NCBI GenBank assembly: GCA_947247005.1
Contig: OX365946.1
Location: 46,030,734-46,094,733, forward strand
Length of the DNA: 64,000 bases
From: Spisula solida
Taxonomy: Eukaryota; Mollusca; Bivalvia; Venerida; Mactridae
Reading direction: 5' to 3'
Numbering within the stretch: the first letter of the stretch is position 1; each line of letters opens with the position of its first letter. The position numbers and the translations under genes are program-made. Shown in pieces: positions 11,700-20,662 of the stretch. Under the pieces are notes generated by a model. That model was not told the origin of the DNA and did not search any database. It saw only the letters and a list, made by a program, of their open reading frames with translations.

Positions 11700-12950
11700 T
11701 ATGTGCGTGCGTCCGTCCGTCCGATTTTGTCCGAACCATAACTTTGTTATGCTTTGACCAATATTGCTTATATTTGGCATGAATGTTCATCTCCATGAGT
11801 AGGAGTGTCATACCCAACTTCCAGGTACCTATCTCAAAGGTCAAGGTCACCGTTGCAGGTCAAAGGTCAACTTGAAGCTTATCCGGACAATAACTTTGTC
11901 ATACATTGACAAATCTTTCTTATATTTGGCATGAATGTTAACCTCCATGAGGCGGAGTGTCATGCCCAACCCCCAGGTTCCTATCGCAAAGGTCAATGTC
12001 ACAGATTGAGGTCAAAGGTCACATTGAAGCTTGTCCGGACCATAACTTTGTCATACATTGACCAATCTTTCTTATATTTTGTATGAATGTTCACCTCCAT
12101 GAGGTGGAGTATCATGCACGACCCACAGGTTCCTATCTCAAAGTTAAAGGTCACCGTTGGAGGTCAATGGTCAAATTGAAGCTTGTCCGGACCATAACCT
12201 TGTCATATATTGACCAATCTTTCTTATATTTGGCATGAATGTTACCTCCATGAGGCGGAGTGTCATGCCCAACCCCCAGGTCTCTATCTCAAAGGTCAAG
12301 GTCATAGATTGAGGTCAAAGGTCAAATTGAAGCTTGTCCGGACCATAACTTTGTCATACATTGACCAATCTTTCTTATATTTGGCATGAATGTTCACCTC
12401 TATGAGGCAAAGTGTCATGCCCAACCCCTAGGTTCCTATCTCATAGGTCAAGGTCAGTGTTGGAGGTTTGTTTATTTGCTTTTATTTATCCTCGCCACCG
12501 GAAATCCATATGGGCGAGGCCCCCAGAAGAGGCTAGTCACTTTAGTTTTTTTGGGGGATAGTGCATGATACAGAAGATGCCCCAGTTCTTTTACGTGCTG
12601 ATGTAAAGCATCATACACGGGACCTCGCTTAACGTCTCGCCCAAATACTGTCAGTAATTTTAGTTATGTTAGGTGGGAAACATTTCTTTTCTTGACCGTC
12701 TGGAGTAGGGATCGAACCCACAACCTTCAGATCAGCAGTCAGTAGCCCAGACCACTGGACCACTTGTCCACCTTGTTGGAGATCAAAGGTCAAATTGAAG
12801 CTTGTCTGGACCATAACTTTGTCATACATTGACCAATATTTCTTATATTTGGCATGAATGTTAAGCTCCATGAGGCGGAGTGTCATGCCCAACCCCTAGG
12901 TTCCTATCTCAAAGGTCAAGGTCAGTGTTTGAGTAGCCATTTTTCAACGT
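11700..12950. repeat. ~151-bp tandem array with AGGTCA motifs (copy A)
   Basis: The landmark TTGTCCGGACCATAACTTTG recurs with small changes near 11727, 11880, 12031, 12183, 12333 and 12802, a spacing of 150-153 bp except across the SINE at 12466-12774. Most units carry AGGTCAAAGGTCA and/or AGGTCAAGGTCA. Divergence between units is modest. The translated frames that span it are repeat artefacts. Confidence 0.85.
12466..12774 (-). mobile_element. tRNA-derived SINE (copy A) with 7-bp target duplication
   Basis: Direct repeats GTTGGAG (12459-12465 and 12775-12781) flank the element, which interrupts a ~151-bp array unit. On the minus strand its 5' end is tRNA-like: AAGTGGTCCAGTGGTCTGGG resembles a pol III A box and GGGTTCGATCCCT a perfect B box. 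The body follows (GCGAGGTCCCGTGTATGATG, then GCACGTAAAAGAAC), and the 3' end is A-rich on that strand. Confidence 0.85.
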
Positions 12951-13504
12951 GCGCCGAGGCTCGACATAATTTGCCCGAGGGCACGAATTTCTAGTTTATA
13001 TATTGTTCGCTGGAGATAACTCAAGACTTATCAATAAACATACATGCATACTATACACAATGCACGGTCGAATGACCGCTTGTTATCTGTGTAGATTTAA
13101 GTATTCACAAGATTGAACAAAATTGAACATCGGAAATGCATTTAATTGTCATTTTTATTTGTAAACAAAGGCTAGTGTTATCTCCGGTAAACTATAACAT
13201 GGTGGACGTGTACATTGAGTACTATTTTACACAGAAAAAATACGTTGGTTTAGATTAAATGGGAAAGAAATGCTAGTAATATTTTAAGTCTAAGTTTTTG
13301 TCTTAAAATTATGGTGGTGGATAAAGCCCGGGTAATGTTCTCTTGTAACACGCTGGCCGGTAGTGTCATCTGCATGTGAAGACATCAACGCAAGTCAATT
13401 ATTATTTTTTCATGGAATATATACTTGAGTGACACAGATTGTATCGTATTGTCGGTCCGACCTATGACAAATCCAATGAAAAAGAAACTTTGTGTACCAG
13501 GCCA

Positions 13505-13570
13505 TCTTCCCAGCGGCGATAACTCAGTGGTAAAGCACTGTACTGTCAATCCAGAGGCCGTTGGTATATT
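13505..13570 (+). repeat. tRNA-like SINE head fragment (copy A)
   Basis: GCGGCGATAACTCAGTGGTA followed by AAGCACTGTACTGTCAATCC resembles the acceptor, D-arm and anticodon arm of a tRNA with an A box. The T arm and B box are missing, so this is a relic and not a tRNA gene. A copy is at about 17339-17404. Confidence 0.55.
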
Positions 13571-13831
13571 AATTATTTGTTTTTCTCAGAGTGGTTTAAC
13601 TATTGAGCAAATTATCCTGAAATAATATTGGGTGTTTTCTTATTATTGAAGATACATAACTTCGTATTATCTCAACACGGCCATAACTGAAGTCATGCCA
13701 AGTATGATAGCCATATATAGATGATCTGCATCGAGTTGTAAATTTTAGAACTGATGTTGCATGGTCTAATCAAACCAACAGATGTTAATAAACAACCAAC
13801 GATCTTTATACTAGTAACTAACACTGAGAAC

Positions 13832-14940
13832 GGGTGTGTGAAGCTGGCAGTCCACTGTCCAATGTCCATTCTAGCTGTCCATCATTGAATTAGAGATTGT
13901 TCTCTAATTCATTATTGGACAACTGTCCACTGTTCATTCTAGCTGTCCACCCAATTAAATATGCTGGACAACTGTCCACTGTTCATTCTAGCTGTCCATA
14001 CAATTTATTATGCTGGACAACTGTCCACTGTCAATTCTAGCTGTCCATCTAATTAAATATGCTGGGCAACTGTCCAAAGTAGCTGTCCATTCTGAATGTC
14101 CATCCTGGCTGTCCATTCCTATATCTGTTCTACTGTCCATCTGTATTAGTCATCGCTGTATTTATATAACAAATATACCAACTGTCCATTGTAGCTACCA
14201 CGGAAATAAATGTGTATATCCGTGTAGCTACTCATTCTGAATGTCCGTTCTGGCTGTCCATTCCTATGATTGTTCAACTGGTCATCTTTGGTATTTGCAT
14301 GTATATCACAAATATACCAACTGTCAAATGCAGTAGTCCATTCTGGCTGTCCATTTTGGCTGTCCATTCTGGCTGTCCATTCTGAATGTCCATTCTGGCT
14401 GTCCATTTTGGCTGGTCATTCTGAATGTCCATTATGGCTGTCCATTCTGAATGCCTATTCTGGCTGTCCATTCTGGTTGTCCATTCTGGCTGTCCATTTT
14501 GGCTGTCAATTCTGAATGTCCATTCTGGCTGTCCATTCTGGCTGTCCATTCTGAATGTCCATTCTGGCTGTCCATTCTGAATGTCCATTCTAGCTGTCCA
14601 TTCTAAATGTCCATTCTGGCTATCCATTCTGGCTGTCCATTCTGGCTGTCCATTCTGGCTGTCCATTCTGAATGTCCATTTTGGCTGTCCATTCTGGCTG
14701 TCCATTATGGCTGTCCATTCTGGCTGTCCATTCTGGCTGTCCATTCTAGCTGTCCATTCTGGCTGTCCATTCTGAATGTCCATTTTGGCTGTCCATTCTG
14801 GATGTCCAATCTGGCTGTCCATTCTGGCTGTCCATTTTGGCTGTCCATTCTGGCTGTCCATTCTGGCTGTCCATTCTAGCTGTCCATTCTGACTGTCCAT
14901 TCTGATGTCCATTTTGGCAGAATGGGCAGCTAGAATGGAC
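13832..14940. mobile_element. Foldback element, copy A: left end present, right end lost
   Basis: The left terminus GGGTGTGTGAAGCTGGCAGT follows ACTGAGAAC (13823-13831), the same site as copy B at 17666. The ~65-bp sub-repeats (CTGTCCACTGTTCATTCTAG) then pass into the 13-bp minisatellite. A piece of right arm (GGGCAGCTAGAATGGAC) ends at 14940 and joins directly to sequence homologous to 24001. The right terminus and its target duplication are missing, so a deletion removed the right end and about 525 bp of flank. Confidence 0.75.
14322..14930. repeat. 13-bp minisatellite
   Basis: The unit ATTCTGGCTGTCC alternates with ATTCTGAATGTCC, ATTTTGGCTGTCC and ATTCTAGCTGTCC over about 600 bp, with looser copies back to 13850. 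Because 13 is not a multiple of 3, the phase rotates and all frames read the same 13-residue cycle (e.g. WLSILAVHSGCPF on plus, QNGQPEWTARMDS on minus). The long frames here, up to 222 codons on minus, are products of the repeat and not genes. Confidence 0.95.
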
Positions 14941-15170
14941 AAATTCTCTGTACTATACTTGAGTCATTATTTAAATAGATACTAAAGTACTATCGGATGT
15001 CGTCGTTTGACGCCAACATGAAATAAGAAGACCACATTAACATAATTTTATTATTGTCCAGTGTCTCGATGGAGTTCGTATGCGTGCTTTAGATACACTG
15101 AGTACATTTAAAAACGGACACATTTTAGTTGATAAAACTTGGCAGGATTCTAACAAGTTACAACCACAGG

Positions 15171-15281
15171 TAACTGTATCATTGATAAAGAGTTTTTTTA
15201 AAATAGAATTAAGACAATATAAATTGTATAAAACAAATATTATTTTTACTCTTTATCAATGAAACAGTTACCTATGGTTAC
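15171..15281. repeat. Short inverted repeat (copy A)
   Basis: AACCACAGGTAACTGTATCA followed by TTGATAAAGAGT pairs with ACTCTTTATCAATGAAACAG followed by TTACCTATGGTT across an A/T-rich loop. A second copy lies at 24231-24341. It may be a small MITE. Confidence 0.65.
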
Positions 15282-15571
15282 AACAGTAAAATCGTCAATC
15301 ACCGGAATTATTGTTTATGTGAATAGGAAATACCAATGTATACATAAAACATAATGTATAATGGAAATCCTTATTTAAAATAATAATAATAATGACTTGA
15401 TTAGCTCATTGTCTGTTATGCAAGATCTCGACGCACACGAGGACTTGTTAACTTTTGATGAGATAACATACATATTATAACATTTCAGCACAATATTGCT
15501 AAACTATCCCTTTTTAAAATCTAGATTACTTATATTTTTATACGTGGTGTATACTTGATTTATAAGTGTAA

Positions 15572-15658
15572 ATATATCGAGGGCTTAGTGCAAAACTATG
15601 GAACATGCCTATATAAATTGTTGTAGTTACCATAGTTTTGCACCGAGTCCTCGATATG
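15572..15658. repeat. Short inverted repeat (copy A)
   Basis: ATATCGAGGGCTTAGTGCAA followed by AACTATGG pairs with CCATAGTTTTGCACCGAGTC followed by CTCGATAT around a loop of about 25 bases. The equivalent in copy B is at 24632-24718. Confidence 0.65.
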
Positions 15659-15840
15659 TTTTTGTTGCTTTTGGTTGTTTGTATGTTCTCTGTTCGTTTA
15701 CTGTTTAGCTTAAAATGAGTGATAAGTGATTAGATTTGTTTTCATGATGTGTGTAGTAATATCAATATAATATACACCTTCTCCGCCAGAAACTGTCCCG
15801 TGTCCACTTTTTCAATGTTAACACTTTGTTTTGGTTTTTC

Positions 15841-16770
15841 AAAGGTCAAATTGAAGCTTATCCGGACAATAACTTTGTCATACATTGACAAATCTTTCTT
15901 ATATTTGGCATGAATGTTAACCTCCATGAGGCGGAGTGTCATGCCCAACCCCAAGGTTCCTATCTCAAAGTTAAAGGTCACCGTTGGAGGTCAATGGTCA
16001 AATTGAAGCTTGTCCGGATCATAACCTTGTCATATATTGACCAATCTTTCTTATATTTGGCATGAATGTTACCTCCATGAATGCCCAACCCCCAGGTCTC
16101 TATCTCAAAGGTCAAGGTCATAGATTGAGGTCAAAGGTCAAATTGAAGCTTGTCCGGACCATAACTTTGTCATACATTGACCAATCTTTCTTATATTTGG
16201 CATGAATGTTCACCTCTATGAGGCAAAGTGTCATGCCCAACCCCTAGGTTCCTATCTCATAGGTCAAGGTCAGTGTTGGAGGTTTGTTTATTTGCTTTTA
16301 TTTATCCTCGCCACCGGAAATCCATATGGGCGAGGCCCCCAGAAGAGGCTAGTCACTTTAGTTTTTTGGGGGGATAGTGCATGATACAGAAGATGCTCCA
16401 ATTCCAGAAGCATCCATGGTTCTTTTACGTGACGATGTAAAGCATCATACACGGGACCTCGCTTAACGTCTCGCCCAAATACTGTCAGTAATTTTAGTTA
16501 TGTTAGGTGGGAAACATTTCTTTTCTTGACCGTCTGGAGTAGGGATCGAACCCACAACCTTCAGATCAGCAGTCAGTAGCCCAGACCACTGGACCACTTG
16601 TCCACCTTGTTGGAGATCAAAGGTCAAATTGAAGCTTGTCTGGACCATAACTTTGTCATACATTGACCAATATTTCTTATATTTGGCATGAATGTTAAGC
16701 TCCATGAGGCGGAGTGTCATGCCCAACCCCTAGGTTCCTATCTCAAAGGTCAAGGTCAGTGTTTGAGTAG
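15841..16770. repeat. ~151-bp tandem array (copy B)
   Basis: Landmarks equivalent to TTGTCCGGACCATAACTTTG occur near 15856, 16010, 16149 and 16636. The array is interrupted by the SINE at 16282-16608, and one unit present in copy A is missing. Confidence 0.8.
16282..16608 (-). mobile_element. tRNA-derived SINE (copy B)
   Basis: It has the same insertion site and GTTGGAG target duplication (16275-16281 and 16609-16615) as copy A, so it was inserted before the duplication. It carries an 18-bp stretch near 16402-16420 (TTCCAGAAGCATCCATGG) that copy A lacks. The B box GGTTCGATCCC is intact on the minus strand. Confidence 0.85.
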
Positions 16771-17944
16771 CCATTTTTCAACGTGCGCCGAGGCTCGACA
16801 TAATTTGCCCGAGGGCACGAATTTCTAGTTTATATATAGTTCGCTGGAGATAACTCAAGACTTATCAATAAACATACATGCATACTATACACAATGCACG
16901 GTCGAATGACCGCTTGTTATCTGTGTAGATTTAAGTATTCACAAGATTGAACAAAATTGAACATCGGAAATGCATTTAATTGTCATTTTTATTTGTAAAC
17001 AAAGGCTAGTGTTATCTCCGGTAAACTATAACATGGTGGACGTGTACATTGAGTACTATTTTACACAGAAAAAATACGTTGGTTTAGATTAAATGGGAAA
17101 GAAATGCTAGTAATATTTTAAGTCTAAGTTTTTGTCTTAAAATTATGGCGGTGGATAAAGCCCGGGTAATGTTCTCTTGTAACACGCTGGCCGGTAGTGT
17201 CATCTGCATGTGAAGACATCAACGCAAGTCAATAATTATTTTTTCATGGAATATATACTTGAGTGACACAGATTGTATCGTATTGTCGGTCCGACCTATG
17301 ACAAATCCAATGAAAAAGAAACTTTGTGTACCAGGCCATCTTCCCAGCGGCGATAACTCAGTGGTAAAGCACTGTACTGTCAATCCAGAGGCCGTTGGTA
17401 TATTAATTATTTGTTTTTCTCAGAGTGGTTTAACTATTGAGCAAATTATCCTGAAATAATATTGGGTGTTTTCTTATTATTGAAGATACATAACTTCGTA
17501 TTATCTCAACACGGCCATAACTGAAGTCATGCCAAGTATGATAGCCATACATAGATGATCTGCATCGAGTTGTAAATTTTAGAACTGATGTTGCATGGTC
17601 TAATCAAACCAACAGATGTTAATAAACAACCAACGATCTTTATACTAGTAACTAACACTGAGAACGGGTGTGTGAAGCTGGCAGTCCACTGTCCAATGTC
17701 CATTCTAGCTGTCCATCATTGAATTAGAGATTGTTCTCTAATTCATTATTGGACAACTGTCCACTGTTCATTCTAGCTGTCCATCTAATTAAATATGCTG
17801 GACAACTGTCCACTGTTCAGCAACTTTGGACAGTTGTCCAGCATATTTAATTAGATGGACAGCTAGAATGAACAGTGGACAGTTGTCCAATAATGAATTA
17901 GAGAACAATCTCTTATTCTAATTCAATGGTGGACAGCTAGAATG

Positions 17945-18309
17945 ACCTCATATGACGTGTCCATGGGTCAAGACGTGTTTACCGGACAGCGTTTAAAGTG
18001 AAATTTAACTTGGTTTTGGACAAATCATGGAAATGTGAAATATACAGACATGTTCTTGAAGGTGTGGACTTTGTGTTGGTAATAATATTTATCTGAATTA
18101 TTTGTGTAATGATGGATTGAAAGAACTAACAATAAATCGTATTGACTCTTCACAATATCGATCGGCCATTTTAACCACCGTCCAGTGTCCTGTGCCCAGT
18201 CAAGCGGAGCTTTACATTCGATTTATCGACGGTGGCTAACAAATAAAAATTCTACGGAAGCGAGTACTTGCCATATACACAACATAATAAAGAAAGGTGA
18301 AATCTGAAA
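17945..18309 (+). promoter_or_regulatory. LINE 5' untranslated region
   Basis: This 365-bp leader lies between the foldback arm and the ORF1 ATG. LINE 5' regions normally contain an internal promoter, but I recognise no specific element. The ORF1 start context GAAAATGG has A at -3 and G at +4, a strong animal initiation context. Confidence 0.5.
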
Positions 18310-19647
18310 ATGGGCATAGATACACAAACATATCGAAGCCGGATTGGGTTGTTCATGCAAAAGCCGCAGCGTTCTAGAACTGGACGTACCAAGACACGAT
18401 ACAACCCGTATTCGTCATCATCTGATATCCATTATAGGGCGTTTATTTGTTGCATTTGGCTACTAGCGATCCTACATGGCGTACACCTTACGTTGTCATC
18501 CTATACATATATAAATAATGCAGAAGTCGTCTTGCAAGTGCCTCAACCGGCCAGAAATCTGGAATACTTCCAATCATATAAATCATCCGGTACAAGCTAT
18601 ATTAGAGAATATGGATCAGCTGGCAACATACATGTATTTGAATTGAAATCAAACTTTAACCTATTACAACTAAGCGGAGATGTGGAGAGTAACCCCGGGC
18701 CAGGTAGAGGGGCTGTCACACAGAGAACACAACCAAAGCAAAGTCGATTATCATTTGCTCAGGCAGCATCTCCATCTGCGTCACAACCAATACAGGCAAC
18801 TGGCTCTAAATCAACGCCTAGGACACGTCAGCAACATCTTCAAAACCGGTCTCCAGAACGTCAAACCCCGTCCTGTAATAGTGCGGATGTACTAGACTAC
18901 CTACGCGATATGAGGTCTGAGGTGAGAAATGACTTTGTTTCCATAAACAATAAAATTGATGAGATGAACTCGTCTATAAATCAATTGAAAGCCGAAAATC
19001 AGTCCATGAAAGATGAAAATAAAATGCTATGGAATGAATTGGATTCTGTGAAAGCAAACGTTGATAAGTTAGAAGGCCACTCGAGGAGGAATAATCTGCG
19101 TATTTCGGGTATTGATGGCTCACCAAATGAATCCTGGGACGAAACTGAGAGAAAAGTTCGATCTTTTATCGAAATTGATTTGTGTATGCCTGAATTGGAT
19201 AATGTTGAAAATGAACGCGCTCATCGCATGAAATCGAACGATGCTAACAAGTGTCCGATCATAGTGAAATTCAGCAAATTCAAGGATAAAGAAGCAATAT
19301 TACATAAAGCTAAACGTCTATTGAACAGTGATTCACATCAACATGTTTACGAGGATTTTACGGAGCGTGTTAAACGACATCGTTATGAATTGGGCAAACG
19401 ACTTGTTGAAGCGAGATTGAATGGTCGATACGCGGCCATGACCTTCGATAAATTGATCATAGAAAATACAGTGTACGCGTACGACGAAGCGAGCCAAGAC
19501 ATGTATACCATCGGACAAGCGCGCGGAAAACCAGGAACGAGGTTCCACGAGAGACAACGACGACAAACGATCAACCACGAAAACACCCGAGATGAACCGG
19601 AGCAACAACGTAATGACGACGGAAATGACAACGAGGTCGTCGATTAG
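18310..19647 (+). CDS. LINE ORF1: 2A-like motif, coiled coil and RRM-type RNA-binding protein
   Basis: Of 445 residues, 1-40 are basic and 44-68 form a hydrophobic segment (ICCIWLLAILHGVHL). Residues 112-131 form a 2A-like motif ending DVESNPGP, with the predicted skip between G130 and P131. Residues 132-190 are Gln/Ser/Pro-rich, 193-256 a coiled coil, 259-335 an RRM-like region (SRRNNLRISGI, CPIIVKFSKFKDKEAIL), and 345-395 a C-terminal domain like that of L1-type ORF1 proteins (VYEDFTERVKRHR). ORF1 proteins of this type trimerise and bind the element's RNA as a chaperone. If 2A works, the first 130 residues are released separately, giving a small membrane-seeking peptide and a 315-residue RNA-binding protein. 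The frame ends at TAG and continues in-frame into ORF2. Confidence 0.85.
   Translation: MGIDTQTYRSRIGLFMQKPQRSRTGRTKTRYNPYSSSSDIHYRAFICCIWLLAILHGVHLTLSSYTYINNAEVVLQVPQPARNLEYFQSYKSSGTSYIREYGSAGNIHVFELKSNFNLLQLSGDVESNPGPGRGAVTQRTQPKQSRLSFAQAASPSASQPIQATGSKSTPRTRQQHLQNRSPERQTPSCNSADVLDYLRDMRSEVRNDFVSINNKIDEMNSSINQLKAENQSMKDENKMLWNELDSVKANVDKLEGHSRRNNLRISGIDGSPNESWDETERKVRSFIEIDLCMPELDNVENERAHRMKSNDANKCPIIVKFSKFKDKEAILHKAKRLLNSDSHQHVYEDFTERVKRHRYELGKRLVEARLNGRYAAMTFDKLIIENTVYAYDEASQDMYTIGQARGKPGTRFHERQRRQTINHENTRDEPEQQRNDDGNDNEVVD
18643..18702 (+). promoter_or_regulatory. 2A-like ribosome-skipping sequence
   Basis: It encodes residues 112-131 of ORF1. The motif D-V-E-S-N-P-G-P matches the 2A consensus D-(V/I)-E-x-N-P-G-P completely and is preceded by a Leu-rich stretch (FNLLQLSG), as in active 2A sequences. 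2A peptides make the ribosome skip the Gly-Pro bond, yielding two proteins from one frame. Such motifs are known in APE-type non-LTR elements of marine invertebrates; activity here is untested. Confidence 0.85.
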
Positions 19648-20634
19648 GCAACAGGCCACGCCCAAACACAAGAACACGAGACTTTGTACAAACGATTGAA
19701 CATACTTACATGGAACATTGCGGGTTTAAACAAACATAAACATGACATTTCATTCATAAACTACTTGAAACGTTTTGACTTTATTGGACTTGTAGAAACG
19801 TGGAGTAATTTTCATGGTGAATTTGACTCGCTTTTGCCGGGTTATTGTCATTTCGATTGTGTAAGAACGAAACGAAAAAACGCTATTAGAAATAGTGGCG
19901 GTATTAGTGTATTCATAAAAAACGAACACGTGAGGGAAAATTTAGTCACCCGTATTAAACCTTGTCTTACTGATTGTATAGTTCTATTACTGGATAGCAG
20001 TTTATTTAATTCTATAAAAGATATTATATTGTACATAACTTATATTTCACCAGAAGGATCCTCTATATACCAAAATACTGTTGAAAATACTGGTTTTCCT
20101 TTATTAGACGAAACTCTAATGAGCCTTAAATACGAATATCCCGAAAGCTACTTGTATGTAGCTGGTGATTTTAATGCCAGGACACGTGATTTTTATGATT
20201 ACATTATTGCTGATAATTTAGATTTCTTGTACCAAGAAAATGTTGACTATGAGTCTGATAGTTTTGACTTACCTCGTCGAAATAAGGACAATTTGAGATA
20301 TAATAATTTTGGTAGATTGCTTGTCGATTTATGTTGTACGCATAACATTCATATTTTGAATGGTAGATGTTGTGACGATATTGATGGTAATTATACATGT
20401 ATTGCAAACGAAGGTCACAGTGTAGTAGATTATCACATAGCATCATCTGAATTATTTCATTGTGTATCAGGTTTTAATGTAGAGATGAGAGATGACTCAG
20501 ATCATTTCCCTATTTCAGCTCAGTTAGAATTTGAGTCTACTCCGGAACCGGTTGTTATAAACCCTGTACCTCCTTGTATTTCTGTCAATAAGTTAAGATG
20601 GAAGGATAGTTCAAAGGATACATTTTTTCAATGA
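19648..20634 (+). CDS. LINE ORF2, first part: APE-type endonuclease
   Basis: The frame is open directly after the ORF1 TAG (19645-19647) and in the same frame. Numbering from the TTG at 19684, endonuclease motifs are N11 (TWNIAG), E38 (LVETW), D162/N164 (AGDFNAR), D249 (VVDYHIAS) and D273/H274 (DDSDHFPI): a complete catalytic set. This domain nicks target DNA to prime reverse transcription. The first in-frame ATG is at 20119, after two catalytic motifs, so no conventional start can make an intact domain. The frame stops at 20634 through a one-base shift in a T run near 20624-20629. Confidence 0.85.
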   Translation, partial: ATGHAQTQEHETLYKRLNILTWNIAGLNKHKHDISFINYLKRFDFIGLVETWSNFHGEFDSLLPGYCHFDCVRTKRKNAIRNSGGISVFIKNEHVRENLVTRIKPCLTDCIVLLLDSSLFNSIKDIILYITYISPEGSSIYQNTVENTGFPLLDETLMSLKYEYPESYLYVAGDFNARTRDFYDYIIADNLDFLYQENVDYESDSFDLPRRNKDNLRYNNFGRLLVDLCCTHNIHILNGRCCDDIDGNYTCIANEGHSVVDYHIASSELFHCVSGFNVEMRDDSDHFPISAQLEFESTPEPVVINPVPPCISVNKLRWKDSSKDTFFQ

Positions 20635-20662
20635 AAATCTTACTGAAAACAAAACTATTATC

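Larger units (their letters stand above)
11850..15840. repeat. Tandem segmental duplication, copy A
   Basis: The segment matches 15841-24897 on both sides of the foldback element: 12915-13860 matches 16749-17694, and 14941-15840 matches 24001-24897, with only scattered substitutions and short indels. Copy A has a minisatellite expansion (about 13850-14940) where copy B has a hairpin plus a retrotransposon, and it lacks the 23472-24000 flank. The copies could also be two haplotypes placed in tandem by assembly. Confidence 0.85.

Noticed and set aside
13505..13570. tRNA gene on the plus strand (anticodon region GTC)
   Set aside because: The T arm and B box are absent; it is present twice only because the segment is duplicated.
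14322..14930. Possible CRISPR-like repeat array
   Set aside because: The 13-bp units are directly contiguous with no unique spacers, and the surrounding genes are eukaryotic with introns.
14274..14942. A 222-codon minus-strand frame with a 13-residue repeat (QNGQPEWTARMDS), and similar plus-strand frames
   Set aside because: It is the translation of a 13-bp minisatellite. All frames are open because the unit seldom contains a stop and its phase rotates; no start context, splice sites or non-repeat coding sequence supports a gene.
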